Positions 16,425 to 24,490 of a stretch of 45,753 nucleotides of DNA are shown here, piece by piece. The DNA is from Bacteroidales bacterium (GTDB lineage Bacteria; Bacteroidota; Bacteroidia; Bacteroidales; P3): the NCBI GenBank assembly GCA_017645585.1, contig JAGCOF010000049.1:1-45753 (forward strand), in the 5' to 3' direction. The notes beneath the pieces are model-generated. The model saw only the letters and a program-made list of their open reading frames with translations, was not told the DNA's origin and did not search any database. Positions within the stretch are counted from its first letter, which is position 1. Each line of letters begins with the position of its first letter. A program made the position numbers and the translations under genes.

Positions 16425-17477
16425 CTACTTTCCGTACACCAAACCTGACAACACACCGCCCACAGAGTCGCAACGAGCCCCTGTAACGGACGATAATGTG
16501 TTCACCTTGCCCACCAGCCGCAAGTAACCCAGCAGGGCAAAAACAAGCGCCTCTTTGTAGTTCACAATAAGCTCGTCGGGCAACACAATCTTCGTCTGCG
16601 GCGCAAGCGATCCGACACATTCTATCAAATATCGGTTGAAAGCCCCTCCACCGGTGACCAACACCGACCCGATTCCCTGCCGCAGAAACACCCTCGCTAT
16701 CTCTCCCGCCACATGAGCGGTCACCGTCGCCAACTTATCCTCCACACGGTCACTCGATGCCTCAACCAACGGCCAGAAGTCATTAAGGAACCACTCTTTA
16801 CCCAAAGATTTCGGCGCTTCAACTTGGTAATAATCAATCGAATTCAACGTTTCATTCAAGCACTTGTTTACAGTGCCGCAACGAGCGATTTCGCCGTCTT
16901 TGTCATAGGGCAACCCCATTTGCGACGCCAATCGGTTGAGCGCCATATTGCAGGGGCAGATATCATAGGCAATGCGCTTTCCATCAGCGCGATAGGATAT
17001 ATTGGCGATGCCGCCGAGGTTGAGACAGGCGTCATACTCACCGAAGAAGAGTTCGTCTCCGATGGGAACCAGCGGTGCCCCCTGTCCTCCCAGAGCCACA
17101 TCCAGCGTTCGGAAGTTGCTCACCACCGGCAAACCCGTCTCAGCGGCAATCGCATCCCCGTCGCCAATCTGCGTTGTCAACCCCACCTGCGGTTGGTGGA
17201 AGATGGTGTGACCGTGTGACGCAATCGCATCGACAGGCAGTTTTACTTCATTCAGAAAACAATTGATTATCTGTCCAAAATAATGACCTAATTCAACATT
17301 CGCTTTAGCATATTCCAACGCCGTCGAAGTCTCCAAAGTAGAGAGCCGACGATACCATTCAGCGGGATAAGGCACCGTTTTGGCGGCCAAAATGGAATAA
17401 CCTGCATCGGTAATATCACACAAAGCGAGGTCGACACCGTCGAGCGAAGTGCCGGACATAAGGCCCAAAATATTCAT
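16425..17477 (-). CDS. anmK: Anhydro-N-acetylmuramic acid kinase
   Basis: AnmK hydrolyses the 1,6-anhydro ring of anhydroMurNAc and phosphorylates it to MurNAc-6-phosphate, recycling peptidoglycan in the cytoplasm. The 350-residue protein has the ASKHA-fold signatures NILGLMSGTSLDGVDLALCD at the N-terminus, ASHGHTIFHQP near 90, LNLGGIANISY near 155, YDICPCNMALNRLA near 170, and VLVTGGGAFNRYL near 290. Length matches the family. Its ATG overlaps the stop of the SGNH-like gene by 4 bases, so it is the last gene of an operon headed by an MBOAT acyltransferase. The tRNA lies downstream. Confidence 0.94.
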   Translation of the reverse strand: MNILGLMSGTSLDGVDLALCDITDAGYSILAAKTVPYPAEWYRRLSTLETSTALEYAKANVELGHYFGQIINCFLNEVKLPVDAIASHGHTIFHQPQVGLTTQIGDGDAIAAETGLPVVSNFRTLDVALGGQGAPLVPIGDELFFGEYDACLNLGGIANISYRADGKRIAYDICPCNMALNRLASQMGLPYDKDGEIARCGTVNKCLNETLNSIDYYQVEAPKSLGKEWFLNDFWPLVEASSDRVEDKLATVTAHVAGEIARVFLRQGIGSVLVTGGGAFNRYLIECVGSLAPQTKIVLPDELIVNYKEALVFALLGYLRLVGKVNTLSSVTGARCDSVGGVLSGLVYGK

Positions 17478-18400
17478 AAGTTATTGAGTATTGGAACGAT
17501 TAACGAATCACATATATAGGCGTCATACAGCTCCACCCCACGCTGGTTCAGGTGATCCTCGTTGAAGAAATGCAACGAGTCGTCGAGCACCTCCATATCC
17601 TTAAAGTAAAACCTTCCATAATCATTCATATCTTCTTGGAAATAAGCAATATTATCATACGAAGAAAGCAGCGCTTTTGTATCTGGAACCTCCAGCAGAA
17701 TATAGGGCACCCCCTTCCGCTCGAGCAACTCGACACAACGACGCAACGCACGCTTCTGCACACCACGCGACTCAATGCTTTTGGGTTGATGCGGCTCGGG
17801 AGAATAACAATCCATCTCCTGCTCCACATATCCGCCCGCCACATAATGGTCCTTACCCACCTCCACCGGCTCGCTGAAGTGGCGGAATTCCGACGACAAA
17901 CTATTGTGCACCAGCGCATAGGCAGCTGTAGCCACCACCCGCATATTGCGTGTGCGCAGCGCCATCGGCACCATATCCCACGTAGGCGGCACATTGCACA
18001 GCTGATAGATTGCCGGCTCCACTCCGTCGTGCGGCATCACATCGGGGTGCACCTCGATCACCACCAGGCGCGGTTTAATCGTATCCAAGTAATTGCGTAT
18101 CAGCACCTCAGTCTGCAGCGGTGTCTGCATCGACGACCCCATATTGAAGATGCGCACCCCTCGCTCGGCAAAGACGCGCGGGTCAAAGGTGCGGTAAGCG
18201 TGCGACGAGCCAAAGAACAGAACATCAATATCTTGCACCTCCAAGCACTCGTGCACCTTCGTGTAGAGATGATCCTCGTGCCCCAGGTGATACGTCACGT
18301 TGCGCAACCCCTTCGTGCCCCCCAACAGACAGATCAGCAGCAGCGTAAAGAGCAACGCCAGCGGCAGGAAGAGGATAATATTTCGCACAAACTGTTTCAA
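17474..18400 (-). CDS. SGNH-like membrane-anchored O-acetylation partner protein
   Basis: This 308-residue protein has one N-terminal membrane anchor (residues about 8-27) and an extracytoplasmic domain. VLFFGSSHAYRTFDP near residue 62 looks like the SGNH block I with nucleophile Ser, and FFNEDHLNQRGVELY near 285 looks like block V with the catalytic Asp/His. It overlaps the MBOAT gene by 4 bases. MBOAT plus SGNH pairs (AlgI/AlgJ, PatA/PatB, DltB/DltD) move acyl groups across the inner membrane onto cell-wall polymers or glycans. Here the polymer is not known, but anmK as third gene points towards peptidoglycan. The assignment as an acetyl-transfer partner rests on motifs and context. Confidence 0.8.
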   Translation of the reverse strand: MKQFVRNIILFLPLALLFTLLLICLLGGTKGLRNVTYHLGHEDHLYTKVHECLEVQDIDVLFFGSSHAYRTFDPRVFAERGVRIFNMGSSMQTPLQTEVLIRNYLDTIKPRLVVIEVHPDVMPHDGVEPAIYQLCNVPPTWDMVPMALRTRNMRVVATAAYALVHNSLSSEFRHFSEPVEVGKDHYVAGGYVEQEMDCYSPEPHQPKSIESRGVQKRALRRCVELLERKGVPYILLEVPDTKALLSSYDNIAYFQEDMNDYGRFYFKDMEVLDDSLHFFNEDHLNQRGVELYDAYICDSLIVPILNNL

Positions 18401-19818
18401 AACTGAAAGTATATAAAGGGCATCTCAGAAGTCTGCATATAGCATACAACAATGAATATCAACAGCATATATCCCAACCAACGCACCACACGGTGACGCG
18501 GATGGCGGGCGAACTCGTGCTCGCCGTTCCGGTTGAACCACTCCACCACCAGCATCAGCAGCAACGCCGCCGGCAGGAAGAAGTAATCGTTGGCGAGCAG
18601 CGAGAGGTGCGCCCCCTGTTGGAAGAGGCCACCCAAATAGCTGAAAGCGAACCCAATGGAGGGCGAGCGGAAAATTATCCACCCCACTGTGGCGAGCAGG
18701 AAGGTGAGCAGCATCTGCCCCACCTCGCGCAGGTTGGGCAACCGTCGCCCCTCGGCCACCGTATCGCGGTAGCGGCGGTTCCTGTGCAGCAGGATCAGCG
18801 GCAGGAACAACAGAGCATGGAAGAGGCCCCACGCCAGGAAGGTCCAATTGGCACCGTGCCAGAAGCCGCTAATCAGGAAGATAACCAACGTATTGACAAT
18901 CACGCGTCCACGTCCCACACGGCTGCCTCCCATAGGGATATACACATAGTCGCGGAACCAGGTCGTCAGCGAGATGTGCCAGCGGCGCCAGAACTCTGCG
19001 ATATCGCGACTGAAATAAGGCACGTTGAAGTTGCGCCGCAACCTGATGCCGAACAACTTAGCCGTACCAATGGCGATGTCGCTGTAACCTGAGAAATCGC
19101 CGTAGATCTGGAACGAGAAGAGCACCGCCGCCAGCGCCAACGTGCCGCCTCCAAAGGCCGCAGGGTCGCCGAAGACGCGGTCGACATACAGCGCGCACCC
19201 GTCGGCCACCACCAGCTTCTTGAAGAAGCCCCACAGCATCTGCCTGAGGCCGTCGACCGCCAGCGCATAGTCGAACGACCTACGCCCCTCGAACTGAGGC
19301 AAAAGGCTGGAAGCCCGTTCGATAGGACCTGCCACCAGCTGCGGGAAGAAGCTCACATAGGCGAAGAACGCCACCCCGTCGCGGGTGGCTTTGATGGTCC
19401 CCCTATATACATCTATGGTATAGCTCAGCGCCTGGAAGGTGTAGAACGAGATGCCCACCGGCAGCACCAGGTGCAGCAGCAACCCGTCGGCTTGGCCGCC
19501 GAGAAACACATCGGCAAACGACTGCGCAAAGAAGTCATAGTACTTGAACACCCCCAGCACCAGCAGGTTCACCACCACATTGCCCCACAGGAACCATTTG
19601 CGGTGCCGCCCGTAGCGCTCGAGGCCCAAGCCGCTCAGATAGGAGCAGAGCGACGTGAAAGCGATGAGCAGCAGGAAGAGCGGGTTCCACCAGCCGTAGA
19701 AGAGATAGGAGACCGCCACAACGAAGAGGTTCTGCCAACGCAGCGTGCGTCGCAAGAGCCAGTAAACCAGAAAGACAACCGGCAGAAAAAGTGCGAATTG
19801 TAGCGAGTTGAACAGCAT
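18397..19818 (-). CDS. MBOAT-family membrane O-acyltransferase
   Basis: The product has 473 residues from the chosen start, MLFNSLQFALFLPVVFLVYWLLRR. That start avoids an N-terminal extension that runs back through the promoter. It has about eleven membrane spans. MBOAT marks are YVSFFPQLVAGPIERA, GFFKKLVVADG, YSDIAIGTAKLFGI, the block EFWRRWHISLTTWFRDYVYIPMGG and the catalytic His in SGFWHGANWTFLAWG. It resembles AlgI and PatA, which pass acetyl groups from the cytoplasm to an outside acceptor. The SGNH-like gene follows with a 4-base overlap. A -7 element lies 10 bases upstream of the start. Confidence 0.93.
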   Translation of the reverse strand: MLFNSLQFALFLPVVFLVYWLLRRTLRWQNLFVVAVSYLFYGWWNPLFLLLIAFTSLCSYLSGLGLERYGRHRKWFLWGNVVVNLLVLGVFKYYDFFAQSFADVFLGGQADGLLLHLVLPVGISFYTFQALSYTIDVYRGTIKATRDGVAFFAYVSFFPQLVAGPIERASSLLPQFEGRRSFDYALAVDGLRQMLWGFFKKLVVADGCALYVDRVFGDPAAFGGGTLALAAVLFSFQIYGDFSGYSDIAIGTAKLFGIRLRRNFNVPYFSRDIAEFWRRWHISLTTWFRDYVYIPMGGSRVGRGRVIVNTLVIFLISGFWHGANWTFLAWGLFHALLFLPLILLHRNRRYRDTVAEGRRLPNLREVGQMLLTFLLATVGWIIFRSPSIGFAFSYLGGLFQQGAHLSLLANDYFFLPAALLLMLVVEWFNRNGEHEFARHPRHRVVRWLGYMLLIFIVVCYMQTSEMPFIYFQF

Positions 19819-19828
19819 ACTTCCGATT

Positions 19829-19876
19829 GCAAAGATACGTTTTTTTTGCCAAATGGAAAAGTTTTCGTAACTTTGC
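19829..19876. promoter_or_regulatory. Back-to-back promoters between the MBOAT operon and the Thr-rich protein gene
   Basis: Plus strand: TTTG at 19845-19848, 19 bases, then TAACTTTGC at 19868-19876, driving the gene at 19914. Minus strand: TATCTTTGC (19829-19837) drives the MBOAT operon; its -33 element is weak (CTTTTCC around 19855). The two promoters overlap, so they may interfere with each other. Confidence 0.75.
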
Positions 19877-19913
19877 AGCACTAAAATAATAGAAACAATT
19901 AAAGCCTACAGCT

Positions 19914-21101
19914 ATGAAACGCCTTGCAATCATTGTAGTTATGGCCCTGATGAGCCTCACGGCATCGGCCAATTCAGTACGTTACTTCACCCTGCCGCAG
20001 GCGCAGCGCACCGTGCGCTACCTCAACACACAGAACGAGCTGATGCTCTACTGCGGCTACGACTATGAAATCGAGACCTACGTCCTCATCAACGAAATCT
20101 GGATGGAGCGGGTCAACTCGGCCTATTACGAAATCTGGGTCTTCGGCTACGACGCCTACACGGGCGACGAAATCATCATGCCGCTCGACCTGCAGTGCGT
20201 GTGGCTCTACAGCGCCGGCCGCATGTATAACGCCGCACAGTATCTGCGCTTCCACGCCTCTGTGCGCACCCCGGGCCTCACCTGGTATATCCCGCCCTAC
20301 AACCCCTTCACCCGCCGTCCGCACTATGCCGGCTACGTGCGCACCTACCACTACCACGTCCACACCCCCGGCTGGAGACCTCCAACCCCGCCGCAACACG
20401 GCTACGGTCCTCACACTCAACCCCCGCTGCCGCCCTACTACATGCGCACCCCGCAGCAACCTGCCCCTGCACCCACCACCAGCTGGACACCCGGCGTCGA
20501 GCACCCGCAGGTGACTCCCTCCACCCCCAACGCCAACAGCCACAGCAACTCCAGCGTGCCCACCTCCAGGCCTTCGGGCGTCCGTCCCACCAACGACCAG
20601 AGCAACGGCACCGCCACCGGCACCACGCGCTCCAGCGGCACCCGTGAGTCGGGCACCACCGGCACCACACGCGAATCGGGCAACAGCAACGCCCGCCCCT
20701 CGAGCACCGGCACCACCGGCACCACGCGCGAATCGGGCAACAGCAACGTCCGTCCCTCGGGCACCGGCACCAGCAGCACCCGCACCACGAACAACACTCC
20801 CACCCGCACCAACACGGGCACCAGCACCTCGGAGCCTCGCACCAGCGGCACTACTACCCGCACCTCGGGCAACACTACCACCACCTCGCGCAACAGTGGC
20901 ACCACCACCCGCACTTCGGGCAACACAACCACCACCTCGCGCAACAGTGGCACCACCACCCGCAACAGCGGCACCACCACCGGCACCCGCTCCTCGGGCA
21001 ACAACACCACCCGCACCAGCGGCACCTCCAACAACGAGGACAAACCGACCACTACGCGCACCACCCGCACCACCGGTTCCACACCCCGCACCAGCCGATA
21101 G
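19914..21101 (+). CDS. Secreted protein with Thr/Ser/Gly/Arg-rich repetitive tail
   Basis: This 395-residue protein has a signal peptide (MKRLAIIVVMALMSLTASA). Residues about 20-150 form a compact aromatic-rich domain (RYFTLPQAQRTVRYLNTQNELMLYCGYDYEIETYVLINEIWME ...) that I do not recognise. A Pro/His/Tyr-rich spacer at about 150-200 is followed by a 190-residue low-complexity tail made of TGTTRESGNSN-, TTRTSGN- and TTTTSRNSG-type repeats. Such tails may be flexible stalks or O-glycosylation sites, since Bacteroidota glycosylate D-S/T-hydrophobic sites, though that motif is not prominent here. It has its own promoter. No function can be given. Confidence 0.82.
   Translation: MKRLAIIVVMALMSLTASANSVRYFTLPQAQRTVRYLNTQNELMLYCGYDYEIETYVLINEIWMERVNSAYYEIWVFGYDAYTGDEIIMPLDLQCVWLYSAGRMYNAAQYLRFHASVRTPGLTWYIPPYNPFTRRPHYAGYVRTYHYHVHTPGWRPPTPPQHGYGPHTQPPLPPYYMRTPQQPAPAPTTSWTPGVEHPQVTPSTPNANSHSNSSVPTSRPSGVRPTNDQSNGTATGTTRSSGTRESGTTGTTRESGNSNARPSSTGTTGTTRESGNSNVRPSGTGTSSTRTTNNTPTRTNTGTSTSEPRTSGTTTRTSGNTTTTSRNSGTTTRTSGNTTTTSRNSGTTTRNSGTTTGTRSSGNNTTRTSGTSNNEDKPTTTRTTRTTGSTPRTSR
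20625..21070 (+). repeat. Coding tandem repeats in the Thr-rich tail
   Basis: A 51-base unit encoding GTTTRTSGNTTTTSRNS occurs about twice with a third partial copy (20846-20975). Further upstream, two longer copies encode TGTTGTTRESGNSN followed by -ARPSS or -VRPSG. Period and codons are in register with the reading frame, unlike the 7/8/11-base arrays elsewhere in the window. They are prone to slippage and assembly collapse. Confidence 0.8.
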
Positions 21102-21107
21102 ACATCC

Positions 21108-21971
21108 ATGAAAGCGAGCGAATTAGTGCTTGCCCCCGACGGCAGCCTCTATCACATACGCCTTACCCGCAGCACCTTGGCCAACAAGGTGCTGCTTGTT
21201 GGTGACCCCGGGCGAGTCAACATGTTCAAAGAGATCTTCGAGAGCATCGAATTCGAATCCGACAACCGCGAAATCCACGTCCTCACAGGTCGCTATCACG
21301 GCCAGCGCCTCACCGCCCTCAGCACCGGCATGGGATGCGACAACATCGACATCGTGCTCACCGAGCTCGACGCCGCCCGCCACGTGGAACACGGAGAATG
21401 GAAAGCGGAGAGCACCGACCTCTCACCCCTACAGCTCGTCCGCATCGGCACCAGCGGCTCGCTGCAAGCCGACATCGACTGCGGCAGCCATGTAGCCTCC
21501 GCCTATGCCGTCGGCCTCGACGGCTTGATGAACTACTACCGCGAGTGGGACACCCCACTGCCCGACATGGAGCAGGCCTTTGACCGCCACCTCGAGCTCG
21601 ACGGCCGTCTGGCGCACCCCTACTGCGTGCAGGGAAGCCCGCTGCTGCTCAACAAGATAGCCACCGACATGCACCGCGGCATCACCGCCACCGCCCCCGG
21701 CTTCTACGGCCCCCAGGGACGCACCATCCGCCTGCACCCCGCCGTCGGCGACCTCAACGAACGACTCGCCACCTTCAGCTACGACGGCCTGCCGGTGACA
21801 AACCTCGAAATGGAGACCTCGGCCATCTACGGTTTCAGCCACCTGCTGGGACACCAGGCGCTGACCGTCTGCCTCATCATCGCCAACCGTCCCCGAGGCA
21901 CCTTCCTCAACGACTACCACCCCCAGATGCGCCAGCTCGTCGGCACCGTCGTCGAGCGCCTGGCGGAGTAG
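21108..21971 (+). CDS. Nucleoside phosphorylase (uridine phosphorylase-like)
   Basis: This 287-residue cytoplasmic enzyme of the PNP/UDP phosphorylase family cleaves nucleosides with phosphate. It has LLVGDPGRVNMFKEIFE (phosphate-binding Gly-Asp-Pro), ALSTGMGCDNIDIVLTEL, the family block LVRIGTSGSLQADID and VTNLEMETSAIYGFSHLLGH (substrate-contacting Glu-Met-Glu). The uridine phosphorylase subtype is preferred because of the length and Bacteroidota context, but purine specificity is not excluded. It starts 6 bases after the Thr-rich gene, and a strong hairpin follows 56 bases past its stop, separating it from the A+T-rich genes that run towards it. Confidence 0.9.
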   Translation: MKASELVLAPDGSLYHIRLTRSTLANKVLLVGDPGRVNMFKEIFESIEFESDNREIHVLTGRYHGQRLTALSTGMGCDNIDIVLTELDAARHVEHGEWKAESTDLSPLQLVRIGTSGSLQADIDCGSHVASAYAVGLDGLMNYYREWDTPLPDMEQAFDRHLELDGRLAHPYCVQGSPLLLNKIATDMHRGITATAPGFYGPQGRTIRLHPAVGDLNERLATFSYDGLPVTNLEMETSAIYGFSHLLGHQALTVCLIIANRPRGTFLNDYHPQMRQLVGTVVERLAE

Positions 21972-22027
21972 AGAGGCCCACCCATCCTCACCCTGAGGTT
22001 GTTAAAAAAAAAGGGCGGGCAAACATA

Positions 22028-22070
22028 TAATGAACCCCGAAAGTTTTTGTCCAACTTTCGGGGTTCATTA
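22028..22070. terminator. Perfect 17-bp hairpin between convergent genes
   Basis: TAATGAACCCCGAAAGT and ACTTTCGGGGTTCATTA are exact reverse complements around a 9-base centre, between two convergent genes. T-runs are not directly adjacent: T6 follows 14 bases away on the plus strand and A9/T9 lies 15 bases away on the minus side. It probably acts as a bidirectional terminator, although a mobile-element end is possible. Confidence 0.75.
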
Positions 22071-22100
22071 CACAGAACAAGACTTTTTTACCTTTTTTGT

Positions 22101-23006
22101 TTATAATTCATCTTGTACCAATCTAACATATCCTTGACTACCAGTTATTCCATTATTTCCACCTACATCATAATATCCATCAGAAGTCAAGTATCTCCCT
22201 TGAACTAATGTAATTCCATTATAAGTATAGATTGTTTTAAGGTATCCAGCGTCAGGTCTCTTTGTCACAGAGGCTTTATTTACAATATTTCTCAACTCAG
22301 CAGATGAGGGAAGCCTCCATTTATTACTTCCTGTATACGAAGAATGTATGGCACCATTACTATAAGAAGTTGCCGCACCAACATTTGTGGTTGCCCATAT
22401 CAAACCATTGCCATCCCTAATTCCTTGTCCAGAATTTATCAGACTAATTTGGGCGTTTTTTGCATTACGAATCCGACTTTCTTCTGCCTCTTGTTGTCTA
22501 CGTCTAGCGTCTGCCGCTTGATTTTTCTCCGTAATGGATAATCCTGTGGATACGGGTCGTAATATTCCATTACGATGACTTGTTGCCAAGTAAATTCCAT
22601 CACCCAACCCAACCTTGTCTGCATATTGCTCCATAACCGTAAGTTCAGCAGATGTAGGAATTCTCCAATCGTTTCTTCCGCAAGCACCTCGAGCATTGAG
22701 GTGATTTACAATTTCATTTGCATCTGAAAGACTACGAAAGTCTCCTAAATCTTCAGTATAAACCCAAATCGTGCCCAATAAACATACCGGAGAAGAAAGT
22801 TTACGTGCAAGACGTTTCGGCTGTGGTCTATCCACGTAAACAGTTCGGTATTTCTCTATGTATTTTACCTTTTCTATAACCGGTTGATTGTTAATTATTA
22901 TATTGTTATTATTGTTATTTACATTGTTATTTACATTATTGTTTATTTGAGCATGTATTACGCCAAACAAACATACCATAAATATTAAGATACACAGTTT
23001 TTTCAT
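22101..23006 (-). CDS. Secreted protein with two WRxPxxxEL repeat domains (DUF1566/Lcl-like)
   Basis: This 301-residue exported protein has signal peptide MKKLCILIFMVCLFGVIHAQ. A run of Asn with Val and Ile follows (NNNVNNNVNNNNNN), then a KYIEKYRTVYVDRP stretch. Two similar domains come next: the first around CGRNDWRIPTSAELTVMEQY, the second around SNKWRLPSSAELRNIVNKA with DGNGLIWATTNVGA ahead and YVRLVQDEL at the end. The W-R-x-P-[ST]-x-x-E-L motif is typical of DUF1566 and fibrobacter-type Lcl domains found in surface proteins. The gene is strongly A+T-rich compared with the flanks. It follows the gene at 23035 by 28 bases and is likely its operon partner. Function unknown. Confidence 0.75.
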   Translation of the reverse strand: MKKLCILIFMVCLFGVIHAQINNNVNNNVNNNNNNIIINNQPVIEKVKYIEKYRTVYVDRPQPKRLARKLSSPVCLLGTIWVYTEDLGDFRSLSDANEIVNHLNARGACGRNDWRIPTSAELTVMEQYADKVGLGDGIYLATSHRNGILRPVSTGLSITEKNQAADARRRQQEAEESRIRNAKNAQISLINSGQGIRDGNGLIWATTNVGAATSYSNGAIHSSYTGSNKWRLPSSAELRNIVNKASVTKRPDAGYLKTIYTYNGITLVQGRYLTSDGYYDVGGNNGITGSQGYVRLVQDEL

Positions 23007-23034
23007 AGTTCATTTCTTTTTTTCTTCAGATTTT

Positions 23035-23820
23035 TCAATATGCCCAAGTATATTCATAATAATCATTTCCAATGATAAGGTAATTATTATATGAAACCAC
23101 ATCAGAATATTTCCTCACGCTACCCAATGGAATACCATTAGAATCAAGTCGGACTGCCGTACGTAATAATAGATTGTCTTTTTTTAACATTTTTTCTACA
23201 GGATTATATGGATCAGATTCCCCTAAATGATTTCCCCACGACAACCCACACTCCTTTCTTAGATCATTTGAACTAAAATAATACCTACTGTCGGTTGTTA
23301 TATAATAGACCTTGTTCGATACTGCACATGCAGAAAAATCAACCGTTAATCCACCAGAATTTTCCGTATTAAACCAAACAGTGAAATAAGTATCATTGAC
23401 GGTTATTCGTTTTTTCCCCCTTTTGCCGTAGTCAAGATCATTAGGATACTCTGTAGATAACCGTGAACCTGTATTCTTATTGTAGCGGGTTATACAATAC
23501 AAAGCGTTATTCGAATATGTGTAGACACTTTTCTCATTCTCGTTCTCACTATCAACGTTTGTAAGCAACCCGTTTCCATCATATGTTGCAATGTATGTTT
23601 TACGTGGATATTCAGAAGATTTCATCCAACTGCCCATATATTCTTGTGCAGGATATACTTTAAGAACCAATGTATTGTTAGGTCTTCCATAAATAGGAAT
23701 GTATTTTTTGTAATCTTTGGTCCCTAAATACTTAAAGATATTGTTTTCTTTAACTGATTGTGCATTTATCATATTTAGTGAAAGAAAACATATACCTAAT
23801 AGAAACAATATTTTTTTCAT
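23035..23820 (-). CDS. Secreted protein of unknown function, A+T-rich
   Basis: The product has 261 residues from the ATG that begins a signal peptide (MKKILFLLGICFLSLNMINAQ); a nine-codon upstream extension is not needed. The mature part is rich in Tyr, Asn, Lys and Ser, with strands such as IPIYGRPNNTLVLKVYPAQEYMG, YIATYDGNGLLTNVDSENE and YCITRYNKNTGS, loosely recalling beta-propeller or RHS-like repeats. I recognise no domain. It is first in an A+T-rich two-gene unit behind a good promoter and a leader of about 340 bases containing a long hairpin. The low G+C suggests recent acquisition. Confidence 0.72.
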   Translation of the reverse strand: MKKILFLLGICFLSLNMINAQSVKENNIFKYLGTKDYKKYIPIYGRPNNTLVLKVYPAQEYMGSWMKSSEYPRKTYIATYDGNGLLTNVDSENENEKSVYTYSNNALYCITRYNKNTGSRLSTEYPNDLDYGKRGKKRITVNDTYFTVWFNTENSGGLTVDFSACAVSNKVYYITTDSRYYFSSNDLRKECGLSWGNHLGESDPYNPVEKMLKKDNLLLRTAVRLDSNGIPLGSVRKYSDVVSYNNYLIIGNDYYEYTWAY

Positions 23821-23910
23821 CAATATTCTTTGCCGGTTATATACCATCGGCTCGTCGGTTTATATTTTATTAACATTCTATTGCAGCTCCGATGAAATAT
23901 GCACATAAAA

Positions 23911-24059
23911 AGAGCGTGGAACTTTTTAGTCTTCATTGGAATCTTTGAGGTCTTCGACTACCTTTCCACCCAATTACAACGTACAAGTCCACGCAAACGC
24001 GTGAAAGCCGCTGCTTTGCCCCGGGTGGAATTTGAAGTTGTCGAAGTTTCAAAGATTCC
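23911..24059 (-). ncRNA. Long structured leader or small RNA upstream of the A+T-rich operon
   Basis: Two arms, 23938-23971 and 24023-24059, are close reverse complements. They share GGAATCTTTGA, CTTCGAC and TTCCACCC and differ by small bulges, giving a stem of more than 30 bp. The roughly 50-base loop holds a small hairpin, CACGC-AAAC-GCGTG (23990-24003). Its TCCACGC (23988-23994) can instead pair with GCGTGGA (23914-23920) outside the main stem, a pseudoknot-type alternative. It is downstream of a strong minus-strand promoter and ends about 90 bases before the first gene. It could be a cis-regulator, a free small RNA or an inverted-repeat element. Confidence 0.55.
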
Positions 24060-24166
24060 AGAGTTTAGCTACTTCGCTTTTTCCTATTCTATGATGTGCA
24101 TACTAATCTATGCGCTATGTTTCATTGGCAATATTATTCGTTTATAATTCTGTTTCAAAACTGACT

Positions 24167-24198
24167 GCAAAGATACGAACTTTTTCCTATGTAGCAAA
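24167..24198 (-). promoter_or_regulatory. Strong promoter reading into the structured leader
   Basis: On the minus strand TTTG (24195-24198), 19 bases, then TATCTTTGC (24167-24175) is a near-ideal Bacteroidota promoter. It predicts a transcript starting near 24160 that runs through the hairpin into the genes at 23820 and 23006. Confidence 0.85.
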
Positions 24199-24310
24199 AT
24201 TTTTATTTATCGCGCTGCGCGTAATACGTAAAAACGGATAAAAAAATTTACAAGATTAACAGGATTACCGCCGACGGCGGGGAGGTAAAAAAACGGTAAT
24301 AAAATTAGGT

Positions 24311-24362
24311 CGTGCACGATATAAATGGTTGTCAGTTGTTAGTTGTCAGTTGTCAGTTCGGC
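24311..24362 (+). repeat. Composite element copy 1: CGTGCACGATATAAATG plus period-7 array
   Basis: CGTGCACGATATAAATGG (24311-24328) leads directly into gttgtca, gttgtta, gttgtca, gttgtca, gttcggc in seven-base steps. The first eight bases are a perfect palindrome (CGTGCACG). Confidence 0.75.
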
Positions 24363-24490
24363 CACCCAATCCACCTCCAGAAAGCTCCTTTGTCGGATAA
24401 AAACAGGGAAAGACAGCAACCGTCACCACTAACAATCATGTTATAAGCCAATTAAACGCCGTTTTACCGTCCGTGTCACTACGGACTCCC

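Noticed and set aside
23899-24147. Plus-strand 82-codon frame beginning MHIKRAWNFLVF
   Set aside because: The frame lies over a long inverted repeat and opposes a consensus promoter that reads the other way. The peptide mirrors the palindrome. Not excluded if a family of such peptides exists, but RNA structure explains it better.
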